Shown here: in pieces, positions 17,944 through 26,463 of the stretch
Layout of the letters: each line of letters opens with the position of its first letter
How positions within the stretch are numbered: the stretch's first letter is position 1
Made by a program: the position numbers and the translations under genes
The notes under the pieces: model-generated
Database searches by the model: none
Told to the model about the DNA's origin: nothing
Seen by the model: the letters and a program-made list of their open reading frames with translations, nothing else
Origin: Acidihalobacter sp.
GTDB lineage: Bacteria > Pseudomonadota > Gammaproteobacteria > DSM-5130 > Acidihalobacteraceae
Length of the DNA stretch: 51,016 nucleotides
Assembly (NCBI GenBank): GCA_027013225.1
Contig: JALUXU010000042.1
Location: 1 to 51,016 of the forward strand
Direction: 5' to 3'

Positions 17944-19293
17944 TCATCGCTTGTGTCGATCCAATCTGGGATCAAGGCCCAATGCGCGCAGCTTGCGGTA
18001 CAAATGAGTTCGATCGACGCCTGACTGCTCGGCAAGGCGCGAAATATTACCATTAGTTTGATCCAACCAATAGAGCAAATAAGCCCGCTCGAACAGCTCG
18101 CGGGCTTCTTTGAGCGGCAACTGGAACAGTGCATCGTTCAGTGAATAGGAGGCGGCGAGACGGCGCTGCCCGAGCCGTTCCAGAGCCTCATCGACCCCCG
18201 GCACATCGATCTCATTCTCCGCACCCGTTGAGAGGAGCACGCGCAGCAATTCGATCAGTTCAGCGACATTCCCAGGCCAGTCGTAGCGGCGCAATCTATT
18301 CAGCGCTTTCGCACTGAAAGGACGAGGACGCAAATGTTCCGTCCGTTGCAATCGCTCGGCATGGTATTGCAACAGCTCGGGCACATCGGCGCCATGGTGC
18401 CGTAATGCTGGAACATGCACGCAGGAAGCGCCAAACCACGCCGCCAGACCCTGGGCCAAACGCCCTTCCTTCACCAGATCCGCCGGTTCGCGATCTTCAT
18501 CTATTAGCGCCATAACACGCACGTCAACAGAGGGCCAAGCCACCCCCTCCAAAAGTCTTAACAACTGCAATTGCTCTTGTGGAGAAAGATGTAACAACTC
18601 GCCAAGACACAGCAAGCCTCCATTAGCAACACGAATCACCTCATCCGGCCCATTTGCGCTGTCATGCGCCTCATCCAGATGCAAAACACTCGCCCACCGA
18701 GCCTCGCTCAAATCGACAACGGGCCCGTTTCGGCGCGGACTTGCAGCGTGAATGTAGCGCATGAGCGCGTGGCGGCCCGCACCAGGCTCGCCACAAATCA
18801 ACAGCCGATCATGGCGCATCGCCAAGCGGCGCGCCTGCTCACGCAAACCGCGCATGACCGGACTCGAACCGATCAGTTGCGAATCACCGCCTTCTTCCGA
18901 GAGGCCTTTCGAGCCACTCGCGGGCCGTCGAGCATCGAGCGCACGGCGCACAGTCACCAACAAGCGCTCCATGGACAAGGGTTTTTCTATGTAATCGAAG
19001 GCACCCTGCCGAATCGCCTCCACGGCGGTTTCGACCGTGCCATGACCGGACATCATGATTACCGAGAAGGCCGGCGTGCCATTTGTATTCCATTGTTTGA
19101 GCAGGCTCACGCCATCTTCGTCTGGCATCCAGATATCGAGCAGCACCACGTCTGGTGCGCGCCTAAAAACAGCAGTGCGCGCCTCGGCCGCATTCGCGGC
19201 CACTTCGACCGCATAGCCTTCATCTTCGAATATTTCCCGCAACAATCCCCTGATTTCGGGTTCATCATCCACCACCAGCAGTCGCCGTTCCAT
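17944..19293 (-). CDS. ntrX: NtrX-type response regulator with degenerate AAA+ domain
   Basis: Response regulator partner of the NtrY kinase. The 449 residues comprise a receiver domain, an AAA+ region (about 141-380) and a Fis-type helix-turn-helix (NISRLAEQSGVDRTHLYRKL). The receiver is intact: DDE, phosphoacceptor Asp in LLDIWMPDEDG, MSGHGT, and Lys in IEKPLS. The AAA+ part is decayed. Walker A reads GEPGAGRH with Arg for the key Lys, the GAFTGA loop is absent, Walker B reads LLCLGEL with Gly for Asp, and GNVREL reads GNVAEL. It should not hydrolyse ATP or open sigma-54 promoters, but could still bind DNA. Start overlaps the ntrY stop by one base. Confidence 0.9.
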   Translation of the reverse strand: MERRLLVVDDEPEIRGLLREIFEDEGYAVEVAANAAEARTAVFRRAPDVVLLDIWMPDEDGVSLLKQWNTNGTPAFSVIMMSGHGTVETAVEAIRQGAFDYIEKPLSMERLLVTVRRALDARRPASGSKGLSEEGGDSQLIGSSPVMRGLREQARRLAMRHDRLLICGEPGAGRHALMRYIHAASPRRNGPVVDLSEARWASVLHLDEAHDSANGPDEVIRVANGGLLCLGELLHLSPQEQLQLLRLLEGVAWPSVDVRVMALIDEDREPADLVKEGRLAQGLAAWFGASCVHVPALRHHGADVPELLQYHAERLQRTEHLRPRPFSAKALNRLRRYDWPGNVAELIELLRVLLSTGAENEIDVPGVDEALERLGQRRLAASYSLNDALFQLPLKEARELFERAYLLYWLDQTNGNISRLAEQSGVDRTHLYRKLRALGLDPRLDRHKR

Positions 19294-21515
19294 CAGCTTT
19301 CTCCCTGTTTTTCATTGCGCTCCGGCGCGAGGCCATGCCGCGGCAATAAAATCACGAAACGCGCACCTTCAGTGTTACCGTTTTCCGCAAAGACCCGTCC
19401 ATTGTGTTCTTCGACGATTTTCTTAACCACAGCCAATCCAAGACCCGTACCCCCCAGTTTATGACTCACATAGGGCTGGAAAAGACGGGGAAACCATTCG
19501 GCGCTTATACCTGGTCCATTATCGCTCACACTCAATTCGACATAACCGACCTCCCCATTTTCCGCCACCACCACGCGAGTGGCCACCTCGACCCTGGGTT
19601 GCGGTTGAGCCGCACAGGCTTCGATCGCATTCTTGATCAGATTATTCAACAGTTGCCGCATGCGATTGGGATCGACGACCATCAACCCCACCTGCTTATC
19701 GGGTTGAAATTGCAGCGTGATGTCGGCTTGGGCCCTGTACAGCTCGACGACGCTTTCAACCAGCGCATTGAAGTCCACCTCCTGCGGCTGCATGGCGGGC
19801 GCGCGCGCATAATCGCTGAAAGCCGTCACCAGTTGCTGCATCGCTTCGACTTGCGCGACGATGGTATCGGTGGCGCGGATCAAGATCCGTCCGTCCTCAC
19901 CCGCAAGCTGAGGCAACAACTTGCGACGCAACCGTTCAGCCGACAATTGGATTGGGGTCAATGGGTTGCGGATTTCATGGGCAAGGCGCCTGGCCACCTC
20001 GCCCCAAGCGGCATTGCGTTGCGCAAGGATCAAGGCCGTGACGTCATCGATAAGCAGCACATGCCCTCCCCCCGACGATTCGGGCAAACGCGCGCCTTTG
20101 CAGATCAGCATCTTCACGCCGGTTCCTCCAAACAACTCGAGCTCTATTTCCCAAGTCTCTTCGTTTGCGTCGAGGCGAGGTTCGACAGCCCGGTACAGCT
20201 GATGCAGAAGCCCCGCATGCTCCCCCACATCCGCCAAGCGACGGCCAAAAAAAGGCTTCAAGGGTTGCTCAAGAATCGCATCCGCGGATGGATTAGCGGT
20301 ACGTAGAACGGCATTTCGATCCAGGGTGAGCACGCCCGGCGATAAATGCTCCAGAACGGTTTGCAAATGGCCTCGCTGGCGCTCCAGTTGACGCCGGGCG
20401 CGCTCAGTTTCCTCGCGGGCATGGGCAAGACGCCTGGTCATTTCATTGAAAGACCGCGCCAACAGCCCCACCTCGTCCCGTCGCCTGGCATCCAGCTTGG
20501 TTCCAAGATCTCCTTCGGCCACCCGCCTGATCGCATCGATAAGCTGACGCACCGGCCGCAACACTCTGCGCGCCAGCACGAAAGAAGCCCACAGCGCCGA
20601 CAGCACCGACAGCAAGAGCACCATGGAAAGCGTCAGCGTAAAGCTTTGCATGAGTGGGACGCGCAAGAACACCAGCTCGCGATAGCGGTTATAGGCGTCC
20701 TGCACATTGGCCGCGAGTGCGCTGTTTCGCGCATCGATGCCAAAGATTGCCTGCAACATTTCCGATCCGCCAGTCACCTTCACACTATCGGCCGGTGGCG
20801 GAACTGGCACCAGGATGCGGATCAGCAAATGCTGGCCTGAGCTCGGTTCCAAAGCGGCATAATGATGCGCGCGCGCGTATTCACGCAGCGCACTCGGCGG
20901 GGGGAGGCTGGGAACCAGCATGCTCAAGCTGCCTCCACTCGTCGCCAAAATGGCCTGGTTGCGGCCAAACAGGGTCAGCTCGGAGGCCTTGAGACGACGA
21001 CGCAAGCTCCCAAGTTTTTGCGGCAGCCGCAGGGGATCGATACCACTCAGACTTTGCGCGCCTTCTTCTGTCTGCCGCAAAAGATCATTGACCCGATCCT
21101 GCAATGACGATCGCGCCAGCACCAAAGCATCATCGAGCGCGCGTTCTATACGCACGTTGAACCAACTATTGATGCCGTTTTCGAGAAACCGCAGGGAAAA
21201 AGCGAATACGACGAAAACCGGGATGAATGAGAGCAGTACAAACACCCCGGCCAAGCGCAGAGTGAGCCGGGCCCCCGGATCTCGGCGCAAGCCCCGGCGT
21301 ATCATCTCGATCACATTGGCGACGACCAGAATGGCCAACAGCAACAAAACTGCGGCGTTGAAGATCAGAAGCCAAAAATAATGGCTACCGAACCGCTGCG
21401 AGTTCTGCACCGCATCCGACATCAGCACCACGGCGACCAGCGTCAGAGCGATGAGCGCCACCACGGGCCAGACGCGAAATGAAAAATGTCTTAACGCAAA
21501 TCGCATCGAAACCAT
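19293..21515 (-). CDS. ntrY: NtrY-type sensor histidine kinase
   Basis: Membrane histidine kinase of 740 residues. Three N-terminal hydrophobic helices are followed by an extracytoplasmic region (about 115-280), a further helix, a HAMP segment (PVRQLIDAIRRVAEGDL) and a PAS domain. Next come the phosphoacceptor site (RLAHEIRNPLTPIQLSAERL, near residue 510) and an HATPase domain with N, G1 and G2 boxes (NLIKNAIEA, DNGPGI, GTGLGLA). All catalytic motifs are intact, in contrast to the decayed AAA+ domain of its partner. The start is at 21515 or 21506; both overlap the previous gene. The signal is unknown. The NtrYX family is tied to nitrogen, redox or envelope control in other bacteria. Confidence 0.93.
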   Translation of the reverse strand: MVSMRFALRHFSFRVWPVVALIALTLVAVVLMSDAVQNSQRFGSHYFWLLIFNAAVLLLLAILVVANVIEMIRRGLRRDPGARLTLRLAGVFVLLSFIPVFVVFAFSLRFLENGINSWFNVRIERALDDALVLARSSLQDRVNDLLRQTEEGAQSLSGIDPLRLPQKLGSLRRRLKASELTLFGRNQAILATSGGSLSMLVPSLPPPSALREYARAHHYAALEPSSGQHLLIRILVPVPPPADSVKVTGGSEMLQAIFGIDARNSALAANVQDAYNRYRELVFLRVPLMQSFTLTLSMVLLLSVLSALWASFVLARRVLRPVRQLIDAIRRVAEGDLGTKLDARRRDEVGLLARSFNEMTRRLAHAREETERARRQLERQRGHLQTVLEHLSPGVLTLDRNAVLRTANPSADAILEQPLKPFFGRRLADVGEHAGLLHQLYRAVEPRLDANEETWEIELELFGGTGVKMLICKGARLPESSGGGHVLLIDDVTALILAQRNAAWGEVARRLAHEIRNPLTPIQLSAERLRRKLLPQLAGEDGRILIRATDTIVAQVEAMQQLVTAFSDYARAPAMQPQEVDFNALVESVVELYRAQADITLQFQPDKQVGLMVVDPNRMRQLLNNLIKNAIEACAAQPQPRVEVATRVVVAENGEVGYVELSVSDNGPGISAEWFPRLFQPYVSHKLGGTGLGLAVVKKIVEEHNGRVFAENGNTEGARFVILLPRHGLAPERNEKQGES

Positions 21516-22063
21516 TTACTGGCCGGGCGCCAACTGGCATCCAGGTAAGAACGAATTCGCAACGGCAAGGGCAAGGCCGCCGCGCTGATCCGCACCCGCA
21601 GATCAACAAACAGCGGCCTTTCGGGCAGCAACAAACTTTGATCGATCAGCGGAAAATCCTGAAGCCGGCCGATACGCTGCAAAGCCTGTGAAAGCGACCA
21701 ATAGCTGTGACTCACGCCGCTATTGAGATCATCCACCCGATACCGCTGGGACAAGGGCTGGTAACGCAATCGATAGCGTGTGGAAAGAGAGGCCAAGGTG
21801 TTGTCGAACCACCACCCGTGGGGTCGCATGATACGAATATCCCACACGAATACCAGACCCACTCCATTCTGCAAGGCGCTGGCAAGGTTTCCATCCAGGC
21901 GCAATTTCGCCTTGGCGTCGAGATAATAAACCTGATGACGCTCGAAAACGTGAGCCGAGGAAATTACAAAATCCGGAGCCGATGCCGCCTGTGCGCCCAA
22001 TGAAAACAGCAGGCCCAGCCAGAGCGTAAGTAATCGCCATTGCCGCTTCACCTCCAGATTCAC
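21491..22063 (-). CDS. DUF4390 exported protein
   Basis: A 190-residue protein of unknown function in the DUF4390 family, which commonly sits between rsmB and ntrY in gammaproteobacteria. An N-terminal signal peptide is visible (LLTLWLGLLFSLGAQAASA), so it should be periplasmic or envelope-associated. The mature part is beta-rich, with conserved YYLDAKAKLRLDG, YRLRYQPLSQRYRV and a C-terminal SYLDASWRPAS. The GTG start at 22063 overlaps the rsmB stop (GTGA) and has a strong AAGGAG five bases upstream. Its location suggests it could feed the NtrY sensor, which is inference. Confidence 0.85.
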   Translation of the reverse strand: MNLEVKRQWRLLTLWLGLLFSLGAQAASAPDFVISSAHVFERHQVYYLDAKAKLRLDGNLASALQNGVGLVFVWDIRIMRPHGWWFDNTLASLSTRYRLRYQPLSQRYRVDDLNSGVSHSYWSLSQALQRIGRLQDFPLIDQSLLLPERPLFVDLRVRISAAALPLPLRIRSYLDASWRPASKWFRCDLR

Positions 22064-23385
22064 GATTTCTCCTTGATCAACACGGCGTAGTAGAAACCAT
22101 CCATGAATCCCTCCCCTGGCAGGATCTGACGGCCCACCTGCTCGGCTCGCCCCCAGGGGGCCGCGATAACTTCCTCGCGGGCGTTTGCATGATGAGAAAG
22201 AAATGTTTCAAGCGTTGCGACGTTTTCTTCTCGCAGCACAGAACATGTTGCATATACCAATCGCCCGCCCGGCGCCAGCACCTTCCAGGCCGTTTCCAGA
22301 AGCACTTGCTGAGCGCCCGCAAGCGAACCGATATCCTCCGCTCGGCGCAGGCTTTTGATGTCAGGGTGACGGCGTATCACCCCGGTGGCCGAACAGGGCG
22401 CATCCAAAAGCACACGTGCGAATGGGCGTTCATCCCACCATGTCTCCAGTGCGGCGAAATCGGCCGTTTTCAGGTCGGCTCGCAATCCAAGACGCGCCAA
22501 GGTGTCTCGAAGGCTTTCCATGCGTGCGGGATCGCGCTCAACGGCGGTCAATTCCAGGTCGCCTCCCACGGATTCGAGAATGTGGGCCGTCTTTCCTCCG
22601 GGAGCCGCGCAGGCATCCAGCACGCGCTCGCCCGGTCGTGCCGCCAGAAGGCCGGCGGCGAGTTGCGCCGCGCTGTCCTGCACCGAAACGTCACCGCAAA
22701 AAAAACCTGGCAAACGGGAAACATCGACAGCCTCCTCCAGCCTCAAGGCAGCCGGCGCTTCGGCTAAAATATGCGACTCAATACCCTCAGCCGCCAATCG
22801 TTGCCTGTAGTTTTCCCGTGTTCCGCGCATGAGGTTGACCCGCAAGACCATCGGCGCCCTGGCATTGTTCGCCTCACACAGGGTTTCCCAGTCTTCAGGC
22901 CAATCGCAACGAAAACGTTCCACCAACCAGGCTGGGTGTGCATACGCGGCCACGACATTGGTTTTGGCTAGACGCAGCAATTGCGTTTCTTCTCGCCGAG
23001 CCGCGCGCAGCACCGCATTGACGAGTCCGGCCGCCCAGGGCGGCTTCATTTTCCTGGCAACGGCTACGGCTTCGTACACCGCTGCGTGATCGGGGGTGCG
23101 CAAATGGAACATGTCGTACAGACCCACGGCCAGCAAAGCGCCCACCTCGGCATCCCGACGGCGCAGAGGCCGGGTGAGTAAACGCTCGAGCCAGACATCA
23201 AAGCGGGGCGCATAGCGCAGCGCGCCATAACTCAATTCGCGCAGCAAAGCGCGCGAGTTGGCCTCCAAGCCCTCTTCGGCGGCCGGCAAGGCAGTGCTCA
23301 AGGAGCGTCCATGATGGCGCACCTCATGGCATACGCGCGCTGCACGCGCTCTCACAGCCATCGCAGTACGATCTTGCTCAATCAC
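22060..23385 (-). CDS. rsmB: 16S rRNA m5C967 methyltransferase RsmB
   Basis: Methylates C967 of 16S rRNA. The 441 residues begin with a NusB-like RNA-binding domain (about 1-140) and continue with a SAM-binding domain: DACAAPGGKTAHIL, DAPCSATGVIRRHPD, and the nucleophile cysteine in YATCSVLREEN. The start is GTG at 23385, with GGAG eight bases upstream; the first in-frame ATG (23361) lacks a ribosome site. It follows fmt by 36 bases, the usual def-fmt-rsmB order. Confidence 0.95.
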   Translation of the reverse strand: MIEQDRTAMAVRARAARVCHEVRHHGRSLSTALPAAEEGLEANSRALLRELSYGALRYAPRFDVWLERLLTRPLRRRDAEVGALLAVGLYDMFHLRTPDHAAVYEAVAVARKMKPPWAAGLVNAVLRAARREETQLLRLAKTNVVAAYAHPAWLVERFRCDWPEDWETLCEANNARAPMVLRVNLMRGTRENYRQRLAAEGIESHILAEAPAALRLEEAVDVSRLPGFFCGDVSVQDSAAQLAAGLLAARPGERVLDACAAPGGKTAHILESVGGDLELTAVERDPARMESLRDTLARLGLRADLKTADFAALETWWDERPFARVLLDAPCSATGVIRRHPDIKSLRRAEDIGSLAGAQQVLLETAWKVLAPGGRLVYATCSVLREENVATLETFLSHHANAREEVIAAPWGRAEQVGRQILPGEGFMDGFYYAVLIKEKS

Positions 23386-23421
23386 CTAATCGCTCCGCCT
23401 TGGGACGAACGGTCCTCGCCC

Positions 23422-24360
23422 TCAATTGGGTAAAGCCTGATGGCCGAAATCGCGACCGTTGATGAACTCCGACGCGCTCTGGGCGCGGCGGCCGGGCAAT
23501 TGCAGGCGAACTATGCGCAAGACGCCGTTTCCTGTAGACACATCGATTCCTTCGCGCCCAACGTGGATGGGCGTGCCTGGTGGCGCGGCGGCCAACTGCG
23601 GCAAGGCACGCGCTTCCAACAGCCTCAAAGGAGCGCCCCGCCAGCGGGTTTCGGCCACCGGCCACGGATTGAAGGCCTGTATCTTGCGGGCGATCTCGAC
23701 AGCAGGACGGGTCCAGTCGATAAAGGCTTCTGTTTTCTTCAACTTGCGTGCATAGGTCGCCTGCGCTTCGTCCTGCAGCTCGGCCGCGAGCATTCCCGCC
23801 GCCAGTGCCGGCAGAGTCTCGATCAAAAGATTGGCCCCGAGCACGGCGAGCCGATCATGCACGCTGCCAGCGGTGTCGCACTCCGTAATCGTCGTCGCGC
23901 GGCGCGCCAGCATGGGCCCCGTATCAAGACCGGCGTCCATCTGCATAAGAGTGACGCCGGTTTCGCGGTCGCCGGCGAGTATTGCGCGTTGAATCGGCGC
24001 GGCACCTCGCCAGCGAGGCAACAAGGAAGCGTGAATATTGACGCAACCCAGCGGAGGAATCGTCAACACTTCAGGAGGGAGCAGCAATCCATAGGCGGCC
24101 ACCACGATCAGATCCGGAGCCAAATCCCGCAAAGTCGCCACCGCTTTTGCGCCACTCAGCATGGCCGGTTGGCGAACTTCAATCCCCAGGGAAAGGGCAG
24201 CCTTTTTCACCGGACTTGCTTGCAGCTTGCGTCCCCGCCCAGCAGGGCGATCCGGCTGGGTATAGACTGCCCCGATCGAATGCCCGGCCTCGCTCAGCGC
24301 CTTCAATGCCGGCACGGCAAATTCGGGCGTACCTGCATAAACGATTTTCAAAGGACGCAC
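23422..24360 (-). CDS. fmt: methionyl-tRNA formyltransferase
   Basis: Formylates initiator Met-tRNA with 10-formyl-tetrahydrofolate. The 312-residue protein has the family's size. Catalytic Asn and His lie in NIHASLLPRWRGAAPI and the Asp in MDAGLDTGPM. The C-terminal domain (from about 205) is the OB-like tRNA-binding part. The start is GTG at 24360, giving MRPLKIVYAGTPEFAV, which matches the family. It lies 76 bases downstream of def. Confidence 0.97.
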   Translation of the reverse strand: MRPLKIVYAGTPEFAVPALKALSEAGHSIGAVYTQPDRPAGRGRKLQASPVKKAALSLGIEVRQPAMLSGAKAVATLRDLAPDLIVVAAYGLLLPPEVLTIPPLGCVNIHASLLPRWRGAAPIQRAILAGDRETGVTLMQMDAGLDTGPMLARRATTITECDTAGSVHDRLAVLGANLLIETLPALAAGMLAAELQDEAQATYARKLKKTEAFIDWTRPAVEIARKIQAFNPWPVAETRWRGAPLRLLEARALPQLAAAPPGTPIHVGREGIDVSTGNGVLRIVRLQLPGRRAQSASEFINGRDFGHQALPN

Positions 24361-24436
24361 TAGAATCTTGCTCCAATAGGGGTGAGGACTGGGGTCGGCG
24401 TGCTGCCGATATTCATTTCACATCATGCTAAAAAAC

Positions 24437-24973
24437 TCAAATGGCGGGCTGCTTTTCCCGGCCTGTCGACGCTTGCTGCGTACGTGTTTGTTTTTCAAGC
24501 CTGCGGCGAATCCGGCTTCTCTTGAGAGTGGACAGGTAGTCGACAAACAGCTTACCTTCGAGGTGGTCGATTTCGTGCTGAATACAAACGGCAAGCAAGC
24601 CTTCGGCTTCAAACTCCATAGATTCGCCCTGCGCGTTCAAGGCCCGGACCCTGATCCGTTCGGCACGGCGCACTGTCTCGAAGAAACCAGGCACGGAGAG
24701 ACAACCTTCTTCCATTTCCTCCTCACCCTCTGTCTCGATCAGCTCGGGATTGATCAGGCACAGCGGCTGGTCGTGATCGGGAGATACATCGATAACGATG
24801 ATACGCTGGTGTATGTTGACCTGAGTGGCCGCCAAACCAATGCCGGGCGCGGCATACATCGTTTCGAACATGTCTCGCACAATGGCTTGCGCGGCCTCGT
24901 CTACGACTGCAACTGGAGCCGCTTTGGTTCGCAAGCGAGGATCGGGGTATTGGAGTACTTTTAGAATGGCCAT
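24437..24973 (-). CDS. def: peptide deformylase
   Basis: Removes the formyl group from new polypeptides. The 178-residue protein carries all three metalloenzyme motifs: GIGLAATQ near 44-51, EGCLS near 89-93 (metal-binding Cys), and QHEIDHLEG near 130-138 (two metal-binding His and the catalytic Glu). The C-terminal tail is Arg/Lys/Gln-rich and variable. It is the first gene of the long minus-strand series and is divergent from the LysM lipoprotein gene. Confidence 0.97.
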   Translation of the reverse strand: MAILKVLQYPDPRLRTKAAPVAVVDEAAQAIVRDMFETMYAAPGIGLAATQVNIHQRIIVIDVSPDHDQPLCLINPELIETEGEEEMEEGCLSVPGFFETVRRAERIRVRALNAQGESMEFEAEGLLAVCIQHEIDHLEGKLFVDYLSTLKRSRIRRRLEKQTRTQQASTGREKQPAI

Positions 24974-25295
24974 TATTTGTTTACGCTCAGGTTCAGGAAT
25001 GAGGTATGATCATATTGAATTCTGATCGCCAATGTGCGAAAACTTCTCAAAGCGCTTTCGCCCGTCGGGCACATCCGCGCGATAAGGAAGCGACGCAAAA
25101 CACGATATCTGTCACTAATAACCATAGTATTTACATAACAGACTGTTGAAATCTTGCACGTGCGCCATGATGAATTCTCAGGTCCGGGTTCAAGATGAGC
25201 CCGGTCCGGCAGGACCGCAGTATTTTGCCCGTCTCGTCCTTGAGCTTCGACTGCTGTTATCGATCCAACAATAACGGTCCCTGGGGGAACAACTA
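24974..25295. promoter_or_regulatory. divergent intergenic region, def and LysM gene
   Basis: This 322-base stretch has no plausible gene. It must carry outward promoters for both flanks, but no strong -35/-10 pair stands out. Visible structures are a hairpin-like CCGGG...CCCGG with GTCCGGCAGGAC close behind (about 25186-25216), and a GTTAT...ATAAC repeat at 25256-25260 and 25271-25275. A G-rich ribosome site (GGGGG, 25283-25287) precedes the LysM start. Confidence 0.4.
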
Positions 25296-26450
25296 ATGCT
25301 TCTCAACAACATCGCCTTCAAGCGCGCGCTTGTTCCGACGGCCACCATTGTAACCCTTTTGGTCTCAGGGTGCGCCAGTCAACGTCCGCCGGCGACGCAA
25401 ACCACTTCAATCCCTGCACCGCCCAAGATCGCTCCTGCCGTCACCACCGCACCCGCACCCGCGCCGGTTAGAATCAAACCCACCGCACCGACCCGGTATA
25501 TAGTGAAAAAAGGCGATACCTTATGGGGCATCGCCCAACGTTTCCTCTACGACCCTTGGGACTGGCCGGAAGTATGGTACGCCAATCCGCAGATTAGAAA
25601 CCCCCACTGGATCTACCCCGGCGATGTACTCACACTCTACTACGTAAATGGAAAGCCGCGCATTTCGGTCACCGGTGGACCGCGCGTAATCGCACTCAAA
25701 CCCACCATCACCTACGAAAAGCTTCCTGCCACGGAACGCCCGATACCCATCCAGACGATCCGTCCCTTCCTGATCCATCCTCGCGTCGTTCCCGCCGAGG
25801 AAATGATCAAATCGCCCCACATTGTAGGCTCCAGCAGCAGGGAACTGATGTATGGGAACGGCGCCCAGGTCTACGTGCGGGGCCTTCCTGCCAAACCAGC
25901 CATGCTCTACAGCCTTTATCGCCCTGGCAAAGCGCTGAAGTCTCCAAAGACCGGCCGAGTGATCGCCCATCAGGCCACTTATGTCGGGACGATTCGCATC
26001 ATCCGCGATCAAGGGCCGATCGCCACTGGAGTCATTCAAAGTGTAACTCAAGAAGTCCTGCCGGGTGATCGCCTCCTGCCTTACGACAAGCTGCCCAGTG
26101 ACTACACCTTCATGCCCCAGGCACCCAAGGTAGCAATTCACGGGCAGGTGATCTCCCTGTTCAACGCCATCAGCATGGTAGGCCAGTATCAGGTCGTGGT
26201 GCTCGATCTGGGCAGCGAACAAGGCGTGCGCCGAGGTGATGTTGTCGCCCTTGAACAACACGGCGGCGAGATTCTCGACAAATATGCCTCACCCGGTGAA
26301 TCCCGCTATGTTCGCCTACCCAATTCGCGCTCCGGGCTGGCCATGATATTCCGAACCTTCAAAAACATCAGCTACGCACTGGTGATGTCGGCCACCCGTC
26401 CTATCGTGGTGGGAGATGTGGCGACCAACCCTTCCGCAAGCACGGGATGA
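25296..26450 (+). CDS. LysM-domain lipoprotein
   Basis: A 384-residue envelope protein. A lipoprotein signal peptide ends at the lipobox LVSGC (Cys near residue 26). A Pro/Ala/Thr-rich linker follows to about residue 65, then one LysM peptidoglycan-binding domain (YIVKKGDTLWGIAQRFLYDPWDWPEVW...NPHWIYPGD). The C-terminal 270 residues contain repeated beta-rich units with GDRLLP and GVRRGDVVAL. It is the LysM protein regularly found just upstream of dprA in gammaproteobacteria. It probably tethers the outer membrane to the cell wall, though a precise role is not established. Confidence 0.85.
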   Translation: MLLNNIAFKRALVPTATIVTLLVSGCASQRPPATQTTSIPAPPKIAPAVTTAPAPAPVRIKPTAPTRYIVKKGDTLWGIAQRFLYDPWDWPEVWYANPQIRNPHWIYPGDVLTLYYVNGKPRISVTGGPRVIALKPTITYEKLPATERPIPIQTIRPFLIHPRVVPAEEMIKSPHIVGSSSRELMYGNGAQVYVRGLPAKPAMLYSLYRPGKALKSPKTGRVIAHQATYVGTIRIIRDQGPIATGVIQSVTQEVLPGDRLLPYDKLPSDYTFMPQAPKVAIHGQVISLFNAISMVGQYQVVVLDLGSEQGVRRGDVVALEQHGGEILDKYASPGESRYVRLPNSRSGLAMIFRTFKNISYALVMSATRPIVVGDVATNPSASTG

Positions 26451-26463
26451 TTGCTTTATCAGC

